Assembly: GCF_004348455.1 (NCBI RefSeq)
Contig: NZ_SMKA01000060.1
Span: 1-35,125, forward strand
Source: Kribbella albertanoniae
Lineage (GTDB): Bacteria > Actinomycetota > Actinomycetes > Propionibacteriales > Kribbellaceae
DNA: 35,125 nucleotides
Reading direction: 5' to 3'
Of the stretch, positions 23,332 through 30,563 are shown in pieces. The notes below the pieces were generated by a model, which saw only the letters and a list, made by a program, of their open reading frames with translations, was not told the DNA's origin and ran no database searches. Position numbers and translations under genes: made by a program. Numbering within the stretch: the first letter of the stretch is position 1; every line of letters begins with the position of its first letter.

Positions 23332-23658
23332 GTGACCCACTACGCGATCGCCAACCTGCAGAACGTCAACCTCGGCCCGGACATCGCCGAGTACCTGGCC
23401 CGCATCGACGCCACGCTCGCGCCGTACGACGGCCATTTCATCATCCACGGCAACCAGCCGGAGTACGTCGAAGGCGAGTGGGCCGGGGCCTTGATCGTGA
23501 TCGAGTTCCCCGACGAGGCGAGTGCACGGGGCTGGTACGAATCACCGGCGTACCAGGAGATTCTCCCGCTACGCACCAACAACTCCGACGGCGTGACGAT
23601 GCTGCTCGAGGGCGTCGACCGCTCTCACCGCGCCACCGACGTACTGGCCAGATCCTGA
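23332..23658 (+). CDS. DUF1330 family protein
   Basis: A 108-residue protein that matches the small dimeric alpha+beta-barrel DUF1330 family: opening THYAIANLQNVNLGPDIAEYLARIDATL, then GHFIIHGNQPEYVEGEWAGALIVIEFPDEASARGWYESPAYQEILPLRTNNSDG, which is almost the family consensus. No enzyme activity is established. The GTG start at 23332 has GAGGAGG five bases before it; the open frame from 23302 lacks such a site. It diverges from the kinase gene and runs directly into a DJ-1/PfpI gene remnant. Confidence 0.9.
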   Translation: MTHYAIANLQNVNLGPDIAEYLARIDATLAPYDGHFIIHGNQPEYVEGEWAGALIVIEFPDEASARGWYESPAYQEILPLRTNNSDGVTMLLEGVDRSHRATDVLARS

Positions 23659-23660
23659 GG

Positions 23661-23981
23661 TCCCTGGTCGGGCTCGACGGTCCGACGGAGGTGACTGGGA
23701 TGAGTGGGCTGCAGTTCCGGGCACCGGACGGACTCGGGACTCCGGATGCGTTGGTCGTCCCGGGCGGTGGCTGGGGAAGCCGTGCCGAGAAGGGCTCGTG
23801 GGCGGAGGCGCGACGCGGTGTGTTGACCGAGCGCATTGCCGAGTTGGCACCTCAGCTGCGCTGGATCGGCTCGGTCTGCACCGGCACGATGCTGCTCGCC
23901 GAAGCCGGCCTGCTGAAGGGTCGTCCAGCCACGACATCGCGGCCTGGATGGAGTACGACCAAGGCCGCGATGTGCTCGTGA
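23661..23981 (+). pseudogene. truncated DJ-1/PfpI family gene remnant
   Basis: The frame right after the DUF1330 stop reads the middle of a DJ-1/PfpI (GATase1-like) protein: TPDALVVPGGGWGSRAEKGS, then LAPQLRWIGSVCTGTMLLAEAGLLKGRPATT, in which GSVCTG holds the nucleophile-elbow cysteine of the family. About 50 N-terminal residues are missing, and after GRPATT the homology is lost to a frameshift or deletion, ending at a stop at 23981 instead of continuing for another 60 or so residues. It touches the 3' end of the convergent esterase gene at 23982. The likely reading is a gene that decayed at both ends, perhaps when that esterase gene came in. Confidence 0.65.
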
Positions 23982-26027
23982 CTAGCTCACAGGGATCCTG
24001 AAGGCGAGCAGTCCGGTGCCGGTCGCGTTTGTGATGAACGGTCCGGAGCCGTTGTGGCACTGGTAGATCAGAGCGGTGACTCCGGTTGCCGGGCCGGACA
24101 GCGTGAGCACGAGGCTTCCGCCGGCCCGGTACGCGACCGACGACACGGTCACCGTCGAACCGACCACGCGGAAGTCAGCAGCCGAGCCTGTGGCCACAGT
24201 GAGCGGGTCGGCGGTTCGGAGCTTCACTACGAGCTGTGAGCCGGTGGCGGTGACGCTGGCTGGGTTCGGCGCGGACACACCGGCCGACGGGCCGCCGTAC
24301 AGGTCGCGGGCGATCACGGCGAAGTTCTGGTCGCCCAGGTCGCGGTAGCCGCCGAGGTAGGCATAGTGGCAGCCGTCGTGGCCGGGCAGTCCGTTGGTGG
24401 AGAGCAGTACGACGCCGTCGGTGTCGCCGAGGGCGCGCTGCGCTTCCCGCAGGTCGATGTTGGTGGTGTTGTTGCAGGGCGACGTGCGGACCTGGTTGAC
24501 GTAGTACCGGGTCGCACTGCCGAAGTCGGCGCGCCAGTCCGCCAGCAGAGCGCGGAAGCCGGTCACGTGCACCGCGGCGTTGTCGTTGTCGCTCTCGCCC
24601 TGGTACCAGAGCACCCCGCGCACCTGACTGATCACACCGGCAGCCTTGAGCCGCGTGCGCAGCCGGCCGTAGTTGGTGGTGAGGTCGTCCGGGTCAGCGT
24701 CGTTCCGCTGGAAGAAGCTGATCGGCCGACCTCCGTGTGCGCCCTGGACGATCGCCACCGGCACTTTGTACGTGTCTACGATCCGACGACCCATCCGGAT
24801 CGCCCACTGCCCGACCGAACCGGACTGCACCGTCACGTCACCGGTCGCGTAGTGCCAGACGCGGTCTGCCCCGGAGATCTGACCGTCCGAGGTCGAAGTG
24901 CCATAGCTACGCAGGTACGGCGACTCCTCCGCATTCGCAGCGCCACTGAACTTGGCCGCCTCCGCGTTGGACTGCCCCTGGATGACATACACGTCGCCCG
25001 AGACCACACCGGTACGGCGGGCGACCACGCGCTCGATTCCGCCACCAAGTGCGCGGAGCTCGAACGTGTACTCCTGCAGGGCCGCGTTGATTCGCGGAGT
25101 GAACCGGAAGTCGCGCGCACGCGAGCTGTACGTGTCAGTGCGCCCGTTGCTGGACACCCGCAACTGCACCTCGGTGATCTTCGGATCGGTGATCCGCCCA
25201 GCCACCGGCACGTTCGCACCGTTCGCCGCGTCGCGTGGGACCAGCTGCCGATCCTGCGGCGCCTCGGACAGACTCACCAGGGATGTCCGCACGAACGCAG
25301 TCAGCTTCCGCTGGGTGTACCGCGGGGCGTTGCCGGCGAACGTCCAGTCCGGCTGACCGGATGGGTTCGTACCGATCCCAAGAGACAGCGGTACGTCGGC
25401 AGGCTGAGTGAACGAGTTGATTCCGAACACCGTCTTCGCAGCCACGTTGGACGGCCGAGTCGGACCGACCTGCGAGACCTGGAACGACCCGTACGCGCCG
25501 TTGGTCGGGCTGTCGTCCACGTCGTACGTGATCGGAGAGGTGTTCGCTACCTGAGTACTGGTGTTCTCGGCGTAGGTGTTCGGCCACATCTCCAGGTAGC
25601 CGGTCTGTCCGAGGCCAGTGGTCACGTTCGGCACGTTGGACGCGACCTCCAGGTCGTCCACACGCTGCCGGGTGACCTGTCCGGCCTTGGTGGGTAGTCC
25701 GATGTTGCGGGCGTCCTGGGAGAACGGCTCCATCGCAGTCCACACGCGCTGCGGACCGTCCGGCCCGTTCAGCTCGAGGCAGTAGCCGACGCGGTCGAAG
25801 TTCGATCCAACCTCGGTACGGCGGTCAAGTGTGTACGGCAGCTCCTTGTCCAGCCACCCGGCGCGCTCGGGCAGTGTCAGCTGCAGCACCGGTGTGAAAC
25901 CGACTGCTGCGGCGGTGCAGCCGACTCCGGGATCCCGGAGCGCCGGAAGAACGGCATCGGCCTGCACAGTGAGAGTCGAAGCGAGCAGGGTGGCGACGAG
26001 CGAACCGATAATCAGACGTCGAGGCAT
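23982..26027 (-). CDS. secreted SASA-domain carbohydrate acetylesterase
   Basis: A 681-residue protein with a Sec signal peptide (residues 1-24 or so). Residues about 40-245 form an N-terminal module seen with such esterases (GYCLELNGPDG, SNVPNVTTGLGQTGYLEMWPNTY). The catalytic SASA/SGNH part runs from about 345 to 585: VIQGQSNAE with nucleophile Ser353, the GVLWYQGESDN block, and PGHDGCHYAYLGGYRDLG, holding the Asp-x-x-His pair. A last 90-residue beta-rich module follows. Families of this type remove acetyl groups from sugars (sialate, xylan or pectin); with the nearby pectin enzymes a plant-polysaccharide target is the likelier one. GGAGG seven bases before the ATG is buried in a 14-bp hairpin. 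Confidence 0.85.
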   Translation of the reverse strand: MPRRLIIGSLVATLLASTLTVQADAVLPALRDPGVGCTAAAVGFTPVLQLTLPERAGWLDKELPYTLDRRTEVGSNFDRVGYCLELNGPDGPQRVWTAMEPFSQDARNIGLPTKAGQVTRQRVDDLEVASNVPNVTTGLGQTGYLEMWPNTYAENTSTQVANTSPITYDVDDSPTNGAYGSFQVSQVGPTRPSNVAAKTVFGINSFTQPADVPLSLGIGTNPSGQPDWTFAGNAPRYTQRKLTAFVRTSLVSLSEAPQDRQLVPRDAANGANVPVAGRITDPKITEVQLRVSSNGRTDTYSSRARDFRFTPRINAALQEYTFELRALGGGIERVVARRTGVVSGDVYVIQGQSNAEAAKFSGAANAEESPYLRSYGTSTSDGQISGADRVWHYATGDVTVQSGSVGQWAIRMGRRIVDTYKVPVAIVQGAHGGRPISFFQRNDADPDDLTTNYGRLRTRLKAAGVISQVRGVLWYQGESDNDNAAVHVTGFRALLADWRADFGSATRYYVNQVRTSPCNNTTNIDLREAQRALGDTDGVVLLSTNGLPGHDGCHYAYLGGYRDLGDQNFAVIARDLYGGPSAGVSAPNPASVTATGSQLVVKLRTADPLTVATGSAADFRVVGSTVTVSSVAYRAGGSLVLTLSGPATGVTALIYQCHNGSGPFITNATGTGLLAFRIPVS

Positions 26028-26034
26028 GCGCGGA

Positions 26035-26087
26035 CCTCCGGGGCGGCGGATTCTGAGAACCTTGGTAGCTACTCGCCGCCCCGGAGG
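26035..26087 (-). promoter_or_regulatory. 14-bp perfect hairpin that masks the esterase ribosome site
   Basis: CCTCCGGGGCGGCG (26035-26048 on the plus strand) and CGCCGCCCCGGAGG (26074-26087) form a perfect 14-bp stem with a 25-base loop. In the minus-strand mRNA the GGAGG ribosome site, seven bases before the ATG at 26027, is in the 3' arm, paired with CCUCC in the 5' arm. It could be a translational switch, an attenuator, or the terminator of the SDR gene that ends at 26150. It has no T-tract. Confidence 0.75.
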
Positions 26088-26149
26088 CTGCGGCTGGACG
26101 ACTGTCGTGCGGCCAGCGGTCCGAACCCTGCGCTCAGTGGCCTACGTTG

Positions 26150-26854
26150 TCAGCTCCGAACCAGCTCCGGGTAGACCGTCTCGAGGTCGCCTGCGACAGC
26201 CTGCTTGGCCCATCGAGCGGTGTCGTCGGCCAGTACTTCGTACGCTCCGGACTCGATCCCGTCGAGCGCCTGCTTGGCGACATCGTCGGCCTGCACCTTC
26301 GGCCCCGGGACCCCAGCAGTCATGTCGGTTTCGACGTACCCCATGTGCAGCCCGGTGACACCGATGCCACGGTTCAGCAACTCGAGGCGCAGTGAGTTCG
26401 ACTGGTGCCAGAGTGCCGCCTTGGTGGCGGAGTAGACGCCGTGCCGGGCCACCCAGGACAGGGCTGAGTGGGCGTTCAGGATGTGGCCGCCGCCGTTGCG
26501 CTCGATGATCGGGACGAAGGCCTTCGTGACCTCTAGCGGTCCGAAGAAGTTCGCCTCGAAGACCGCGCGGAGGTCGTCGGTCGGCGCGTCCAGGTAGCTC
26601 TCCGGCGCACCGGCTCCGGCGTTGTTGATCAGCACGGTGACATCGGGCGCCGCGGCGGCGAGCGCCGCGATCGAGGCGGTGTCGGTGACCTCCAGCGGCA
26701 GCGGCACGACGCGGGGGTCGGTGCTCGGCTTCGGCGTCCGGGCCGTCACGTAGACCTTGGCGACCCCGCGGGTGAGCAGATCGTCGGCAAGGGCCTTGCC
26801 GATACCACGCTGACCACCGGTAACCAGGACGACAGCGCCGTTGAGTGAGGTCAT
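26150..26854 (-). CDS. short-chain dehydrogenase/reductase
   Basis: A 234-residue classical SDR with the NAD(P) motif TGGQRGIG (residues 12-19), NNAG (77-80) and the catalytic set Ser130, Tyr141 and Lys145 (YSATK). The substrate is unknown. It belongs to a divergent pair with a TetR regulator gene, a common arrangement for stress or xenobiotic responses. AGGAG lies seven bases before the ATG. Its promoter (TTGAAG-17-TACTGT) is covered by two copies of a palindrome, so repression by the TetR protein is a strong inference. The last 60 codons include GYVETDMTAGVPGPKV, typical of the family. Confidence 0.92.
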   Translation of the reverse strand: MTSLNGAVVLVTGGQRGIGKALADDLLTRGVAKVYVTARTPKPSTDPRVVPLPLEVTDTASIAALAAAAPDVTVLINNAGAGAPESYLDAPTDDLRAVFEANFFGPLEVTKAFVPIIERNGGGHILNAHSALSWVARHGVYSATKAALWHQSNSLRLELLNRGIGVTGLHMGYVETDMTAGVPGPKVQADDVAKQALDGIESGAYEVLADDTARWAKQAVAGDLETVYPELVRS

Positions 26855-26874
26855 CGAAAGCTCCTGAACTGAGA

Positions 26875-26892
26875 GGAAACTGATCTGTTTCC
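26875..26892. promoter_or_regulatory. TetR operator 1
   Basis: GGAAACTGATCTGTTTCC, a palindrome with one mismatch, shares AAACYGATCKGTTT with the site at 26901-26914 (Y is C or T, K is G or T). It covers the predicted transcription start of the SDR gene. Confidence 0.7.
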
Positions 26893-26895
26893 TTA

Positions 26896-26924
26896 ACAGT
26901 AAACCGATCGGTTTCTTTCTTCAA
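26896..26924 (-). promoter_or_regulatory. SDR promoter
   Basis: On the minus strand TTGAAG (26919-26924), 17 bases, TACTGT (26896-26901). Operator 2 lies within the spacer and operator 1 just downstream. Confidence 0.6.
26901..26914. promoter_or_regulatory. TetR operator 2
   Basis: AAACCGATCGGTTT, a perfect 14-base palindrome. Its centre is 24 bases from that of operator 1. It sits in the SDR promoter spacer and close to the expected -35 region of the TetR gene, whose -10 box may be TACCCT at 26935-26940. Confidence 0.75.
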
Positions 26925-26946
26925 ATCGAGCCGGTACCCTCGTCGT

Positions 26947-27534
26947 ATGAGCAGCTCGGCGACACCCCGCGAACGTCTCCTCGAGGCCGCGGGCGATCTC
27001 TTCTACCGCGACGGCGTTCACATCGGTGTGGATGCGCTCTGCAAGGCTGCCGGCGTCTCGAAGAAGTCGATGTACCAGCTGTTCCGCTCCAAGGACGAGC
27101 TGATCGCGGAGAGCCTCGCGAGCCGCGGCCCGAGCTTCCAGGCGACCCTGCAGCCAGGGCCGGACGACCGCTCACCGCGGGAGCGGATCCTGGAGGTGTT
27201 CGAGCGCCAGGACAATCTTGTTGCTGACGGCAACTACCTTGGCTGCCCGTACGTCGCGACGTCCGTCGAGCTGAAGGATCCGGAGCACCCGGGCTCGGTG
27301 GTCGCCCGGCACTTCAAGCAGCAGCTGACCGATTTCTTCCACCGTGAGCTGGTCAAGGCCGGCGCGGAGGATCCGGGCATGCTGGCCATCCAGCTGACGA
27401 TCGCCTTCGACGGCGCGAGTGTTCGGGCGGTCGTCCGGGCCCAGTCGCTGGGTGGCATCGGCGTGCTGACCGCAGGCGCACTGCTGGACGCGGCCGGTGT
27501 CCGGGCCGGCGAGCTGGCCGGCCACCTCAACTGA
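26947..27534 (+). CDS. TetR-family transcriptional regulator
   Basis: A 195-residue repressor. The N-terminal helix-turn-helix (residues 6-52) reads RERLLEAAGDLFYRDGVHIGVDALCKAAGVSKKSMYQLFRSKDEL, the TetR signature; the rest is the variable ligand-binding and dimer domain. It most likely represses both itself and the divergent SDR gene through the two AAACYGATCKGTTT palindromes. There is no ribosome site, and TACCCT six bases before the ATG looks like a -10 box, so the mRNA is probably leaderless. A PPOX-class flavoprotein gene follows after 26 bases. Confidence 0.92.
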   Translation: MSSSATPRERLLEAAGDLFYRDGVHIGVDALCKAAGVSKKSMYQLFRSKDELIAESLASRGPSFQATLQPGPDDRSPRERILEVFERQDNLVADGNYLGCPYVATSVELKDPEHPGSVVARHFKQQLTDFFHRELVKAGAEDPGMLAIQLTIAFDGASVRAVVRAQSLGGIGVLTAGALLDAAGVRAGELAGHLN

Positions 27535-27560
27535 GCTCGGCGGCGGGTAGGGTCCCGAGG

Positions 27561-27959
27561 ATGGAGATTCCCGCCGAATTCAAGGATCTGCTGTCGTCGA
27601 CGGCGGTCGCGATCGTCGGCACGATCGGCAAGAACGGCGAGCCGCAGATCACCCCGCAGTGGTTCCTCTGGGACGGCGAGCAGGTCCGGATCAGTCTGGT
27701 GGAGGGCCGGCAGAAGCTGCGCAACCTCCGCCGGAACCCGGTGATCTCGGTGATGATCGTCGACCCGGCGCGGCCGACGTACTATCTCGAGTTGCGTGGC
27801 CGGGTGGACGAGCTCGTCCCCGATCCGGAGCTCGCGCTCGAGCAGGCGATCGCCCGCAAGTACGTCGGCGAGTGGTCCGATGTGGAACCACCCGGTACGC
27901 CGCGGTTCGCGGCCGGTGTCACGGTCGAGCGCATCACGAGCCAGCTCGGCCACCCCTGA
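27561..27959 (+). CDS. PPOX-class F420/FMN-dependent oxidoreductase
   Basis: A 132-residue split-barrel flavoprotein of the pyridoxamine-phosphate-oxidase-like superfamily. The pattern AVAIVGTIGKNGEPQITPQWFLWDGEQVRISLVEGRQKLRNLRRNPVISVMIVD is typical of actinobacterial F420-dependent (Rv1155-like) members; which cofactor it uses cannot be fixed from sequence alone. The mRNA may be leaderless: TAGGGT at 27548-27553 lies seven bases before the ATG, and GAGG is too close to act as a ribosome site. The stop codon is within a terminator hairpin shared with the convergent GH105 gene. Confidence 0.88.
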   Translation: MEIPAEFKDLLSSTAVAIVGTIGKNGEPQITPQWFLWDGEQVRISLVEGRQKLRNLRRNPVISVMIVDPARPTYYLELRGRVDELVPDPELALEQAIARKYVGEWSDVEPPGTPRFAAGVTVERITSQLGHP

Positions 27960-27983
27960 CGACACCCCAGTGATCGTCAGGGG
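27953..27983. terminator. bidirectional terminator hairpin
   Basis: CCCCTGACG (27953-27961) and CGTCAGGGG (27975-27983) form a perfect 9-bp stem with a 13-base loop. It includes the stop codon of the PPOX gene and ends ten bases before the GH105 stop on the other strand. Confidence 0.7.
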
Positions 27984-27992
27984 CGCCCGTGA

Positions 27993-29111
27993 TCAGTTCG
28001 TCAGCAGAGCGAGCTCCGAACCGGCCAGCAGGAAGGCGCCGACGCCGAAGTCGGCAGTCGACTGGTAGTTGACCGGCTGGCTGGATTCCGGCCGGTCACC
28101 GACCTTCTGCACGTAGCCGAGGAAGCCGTCCGGGTGTACGGCGGTCTGCACCATCCCGTTCCACGCCCGGGCCGCCATCGGCAAATAGGTGATGGAAGGC
28201 AACAATCCGGTCCGGACGGCGTACGCCGCCGAGTACGCGAAGAACGCCGTACCGCTGGTCTCCGGGCCGGGGAGGTGCTGCGGGTCGGCCAGGTTGACGT
28301 TCCAGAAGCCGTCCGAGCGCTGGATCGACCGCAACGAACCCACCAGCTGCGTCAGGCCGGTCTTGTACTCCGCGACGTTCGCCTCGTCGGCCGGAAGTGC
28401 CTTCAGCGTCTTGACGTGACCGGCCGCGACCCAGCCGTCACCTCGTGACCAGATGACCGGTTTCCCATTGGGAGAAAGGATTCCGGTCGGCAGGAACCGT
28501 TCGTCGCGGTACCACAGCCCGCTCGACGGGATCCACAGCTTCCGGGTTCGCTTGGTGTGGTTGTAGAGCTGGTAGACCTTCGTCCAGTACGCCGGATCTC
28601 CGCGCAGCCGGCCGATCCGCGCGAACGGTGGCATCGCCATGTGCAGCGCGTCGCACCACCACCAGTCGTCGATCTTGGTGCTGTTCACCATCCGGCTCAG
28701 GGTGTCGATCGCCGCGGTCAGCTTGCCGGCGCTCGGCTCCAGGTCGTAGAGATCGAGGTAGGTCTGGATGCAGTTGTGGTTGTCGGCATGCCGGGTCGTG
28801 ACGCCACCCGGGATGCCGTAGTTGTGCCGCTCGGCCCAGGCGCGCGCGTAGTTCAGGTAGCGCACCTCACCGGTCAGCTTGTGCGCGGCGATCAGGCCGC
28901 TGAAGAAAGTCGCGCGGGCCCACCCGTTGTCGCCGGAGTTGCTGTGGGTGGCGATCCACTGGTCGGCGACGCGGCGCACGACCGCGATGATGTCCGCCCG
29001 CCGCGGCAGGCTGCTCGATGGCGGTGCGGCGTGGGCAGTACTGGTTACGGAGGGTAGTGCCGGGGCGGCCACGATCGCTGTTCCGACGGTCAGGAACTGA
29101 CGTCTTTTCAT
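27993..29111 (-). CDS. Tat-exported GH105-type unsaturated rhamnogalacturonyl hydrolase
   Basis: A 372-residue protein of the GH88/GH105 (alpha/alpha)6-barrel type. The leader MKRRQFLTVGTAIVAAPALP is a twin-arginine signal, so it is exported folded. Family blocks: GDNGWARATFFSGLIAAHKLTG, HADNHNCIQTYLDLY (Asp110), DDWWWCDALHMAMPPFARIG with the likely catalytic Asp154, VIWSRGDGWVAAG, and near the end FGVGAFLLAGSEL. GH105 enzymes hydrate and remove the unsaturated uronic acid end left by rhamnogalacturonan lyases. GH105 enzymes are often intracellular, so export is notable. ATG 29111 is chosen because GAGGA lies eight bases upstream; a GTG at 29126 is less likely. Confidence 0.88.
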   Translation of the reverse strand: MKRRQFLTVGTAIVAAPALPSVTSTAHAAPPSSSLPRRADIIAVVRRVADQWIATHSNSGDNGWARATFFSGLIAAHKLTGEVRYLNYARAWAERHNYGIPGGVTTRHADNHNCIQTYLDLYDLEPSAGKLTAAIDTLSRMVNSTKIDDWWWCDALHMAMPPFARIGRLRGDPAYWTKVYQLYNHTKRTRKLWIPSSGLWYRDERFLPTGILSPNGKPVIWSRGDGWVAAGHVKTLKALPADEANVAEYKTGLTQLVGSLRSIQRSDGFWNVNLADPQHLPGPETSGTAFFAYSAAYAVRTGLLPSITYLPMAARAWNGMVQTAVHPDGFLGYVQKVGDRPESSQPVNYQSTADFGVGAFLLAGSELALLTN

Positions 29112-29191
29112 GGGACAAATCCTCACTTTGTTCCACTGAACTGGGAAGAAACCGGTATTGGTTCCAGCGTGAAGTAATGCCTGCTGAGATG

Positions 29192-29220
29192 TTGACGTGC
29201 TTACCGTCCGTCGTCAAACT
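29192..29220 (+). promoter_or_regulatory. candidate promoter of the alginate-lyase-family gene
   Basis: TTGACG (29192-29197), 17 bases, CAAACT (29215-29220). TTGACG and CGTCAA (29212-29217) are also exact inverses and may be an operator. An imperfect palindrome, GAAACC-GGTATT-GGTTCC (29147-29164), lies further upstream in the divergent region. Confidence 0.4.
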
Positions 29221-29227
29221 TCCGAAA

Positions 29228-29264
29228 AGACTCTGCGGATTCTGGGGGGAGCTGCAGAGTCTTC
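29228..29264 (+). promoter_or_regulatory. 5'-leader hairpin
   Basis: AAGACTCTGC (29228-29237) and GCAGAGTCTT (29255-29264) form a perfect 10-bp stem with a 17-base loop. A small alternative hairpin, TCCG (29222-29225) with CGGA (29237-29240), shares a base with it. If the promoter at 29192 is right, the stem starts at about +2, as expected of a 5' mRNA-stabilising or control structure. The ribosome site AAGGA lies downstream and free. Confidence 0.6.
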
Positions 29265-29293
29265 ACCGCCCCTAAGAAGCAAGGAATCCGCCC

Positions 29294-30493
29294 ATGAGAA
29301 TCAAAGTCCTACTGCTGGGTGTGGTGAGCGCCGGTCTGGTGGCCGGCGCTCTGAGCAGCCCAGCGGCCGCCGTCCAACCTGCAGCCCCGGCGCCCGCAGA
29401 AGCGCCGGCTGTCTTCGCACATCCTGGGGTCGGTGTCAGCCGGGCCCAGCTGGACTTCGTGAAGGCGAAGGTCCAGGCCGGTGCGCAGCCGTGGACGAAC
29501 GCCTACAACCAGGCCAGGAACAGTGCGTACGGCTCGTTGTCCCGGACGCCGACGCCACGTGCCGTTGTCGAATGCGGCCCGTACTCCCAGCCGAACTACG
29601 GCTGCACCAACGAGCGCCAGGACGCGATCGCGGCGTACACGGATGCCCTGATCTGGTACATCAGCGGCGACGTGCGGTACGCACAGAAGTCCATCGAGCT
29701 GATGGATGCCTGGTCGGCGACGATCCGCGATCACACCAACAGCAACGCGCCGCTGCAAACCGGCTGGGCGGCGTCGTCGTGGCCGAAGGCTGCCGAAATC
29801 ATCAAGCATGCTTACGGAAACTGGCCGAACTCAGGTCGCTTCGGGACGATGCTGCGCAACGTCTACGTGCCCGAGATCATCAACGGCTCGAACTCCAACG
29901 GCAACTGGGAACTCACCATGATCGAGGCCCTCCAGGGCATCGGGGTGTTCCTCGAGGACCGGGCGATCTACGACAAGGCGATCTCGCTGTTCAGCTACCG
30001 GGCGCCGGCGTTCGTGTATCTCGAATCCGACGGTGCGCTGCCGAAGACCGTGCCGAGCCAGAACCTCAACACCCGCGAGAAGATCGTCAGCTACTGGCAC
30101 GGCCAGGGCACGTTCGTGAACGGTCTGACTCAGGAGACCTGTCGCGACTTCGTCCACACCGGCTACGGCATCTCCGCGATCTCGCACGTGCTGGAGACGG
30201 CTCGGATCCAGGGCATCGACATGTACCCCCAGTACGGCGAGCGACTGCGGCATGCACTCGGATTCCAGTCCCGCTGGGAACGGAATCTCGAGCCGGTGCC
30301 GTCCTGGCTCTGCGGCGGCTCGGTGACCCGCGGCCTCGGTCCGATCACCGAGGTCGGCTACAACGCGCTGCACACCCGGCTCGGTATCGCGATGGCGAAC
30401 ACGCAGGCGCTCACCGAGTCGCGCCGTCCGTCCGGTACGAACGCTCTGTTCGTGGCGTGGGAGACGTTGACCCACGCGGAAAATCCTGCCTGA
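29294..30493 (+). CDS. secreted alginate-lyase-family protein
   Basis: A 399-residue exported protein with a Sec signal peptide (cleaved near residue 26, after SPAAA). The mature part is an all-helical (alpha/alpha)-toroid protein of the alginate lyase (PF05426-like) group: HPGVGVSRAQLDFVKAKVQAG, QDAIAAYTDALIWYISGDVRYAQKSIELMDAWS, NGNWELTMIEALQGIGVFLED, and ETCRDFVHTGYGISAISHVLETA. Members cleave uronic-acid polysaccharides by beta-elimination, but the specificity of this actinobacterial subgroup is not established; the divergent GH105 gene suggests a pectin-like substrate. AAGGA lies eight bases before the ATG. The stop codon lies in a short hairpin. Confidence 0.85.
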   Translation: MRIKVLLLGVVSAGLVAGALSSPAAAVQPAAPAPAEAPAVFAHPGVGVSRAQLDFVKAKVQAGAQPWTNAYNQARNSAYGSLSRTPTPRAVVECGPYSQPNYGCTNERQDAIAAYTDALIWYISGDVRYAQKSIELMDAWSATIRDHTNSNAPLQTGWAASSWPKAAEIIKHAYGNWPNSGRFGTMLRNVYVPEIINGSNSNGNWELTMIEALQGIGVFLEDRAIYDKAISLFSYRAPAFVYLESDGALPKTVPSQNLNTREKIVSYWHGQGTFVNGLTQETCRDFVHTGYGISAISHVLETARIQGIDMYPQYGERLRHALGFQSRWERNLEPVPSWLCGGSVTRGLGPITEVGYNALHTRLGIAMANTQALTESRRPSGTNALFVAWETLTHAENPA

Positions 30494-30508
30494 GGTAGCA
30501 GACTCAGG
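30489..30508 (+). terminator. short hairpin over the alginate-lyase-family stop codon
   Basis: CCTGAG and CTCAGG pair over an 8-base loop; the TGA stop at 30491 is in the stem. It is likely the first of two tandem terminator hairpins. Confidence 0.5.
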
Positions 30509-30524
30509 CTTCTGAAAAGGCGGT

Positions 30525-30562
30525 CCGGGAGCGTCGGGGATCTGCCCCTCCGGCGCTCTCGG
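30525..30562. terminator. bidirectional terminator hairpin
   Basis: CCGGGAGCGTCGGGG pairs with CCCCTCCGGCGCTCTCGG with one or two mismatches and a bulge, over a 5-base loop. It lies between the convergent ends of the alginate-lyase-family gene and the siderophore reductase gene (stop at 30564). Confidence 0.7.
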
Positions 30563-30563
30563 A

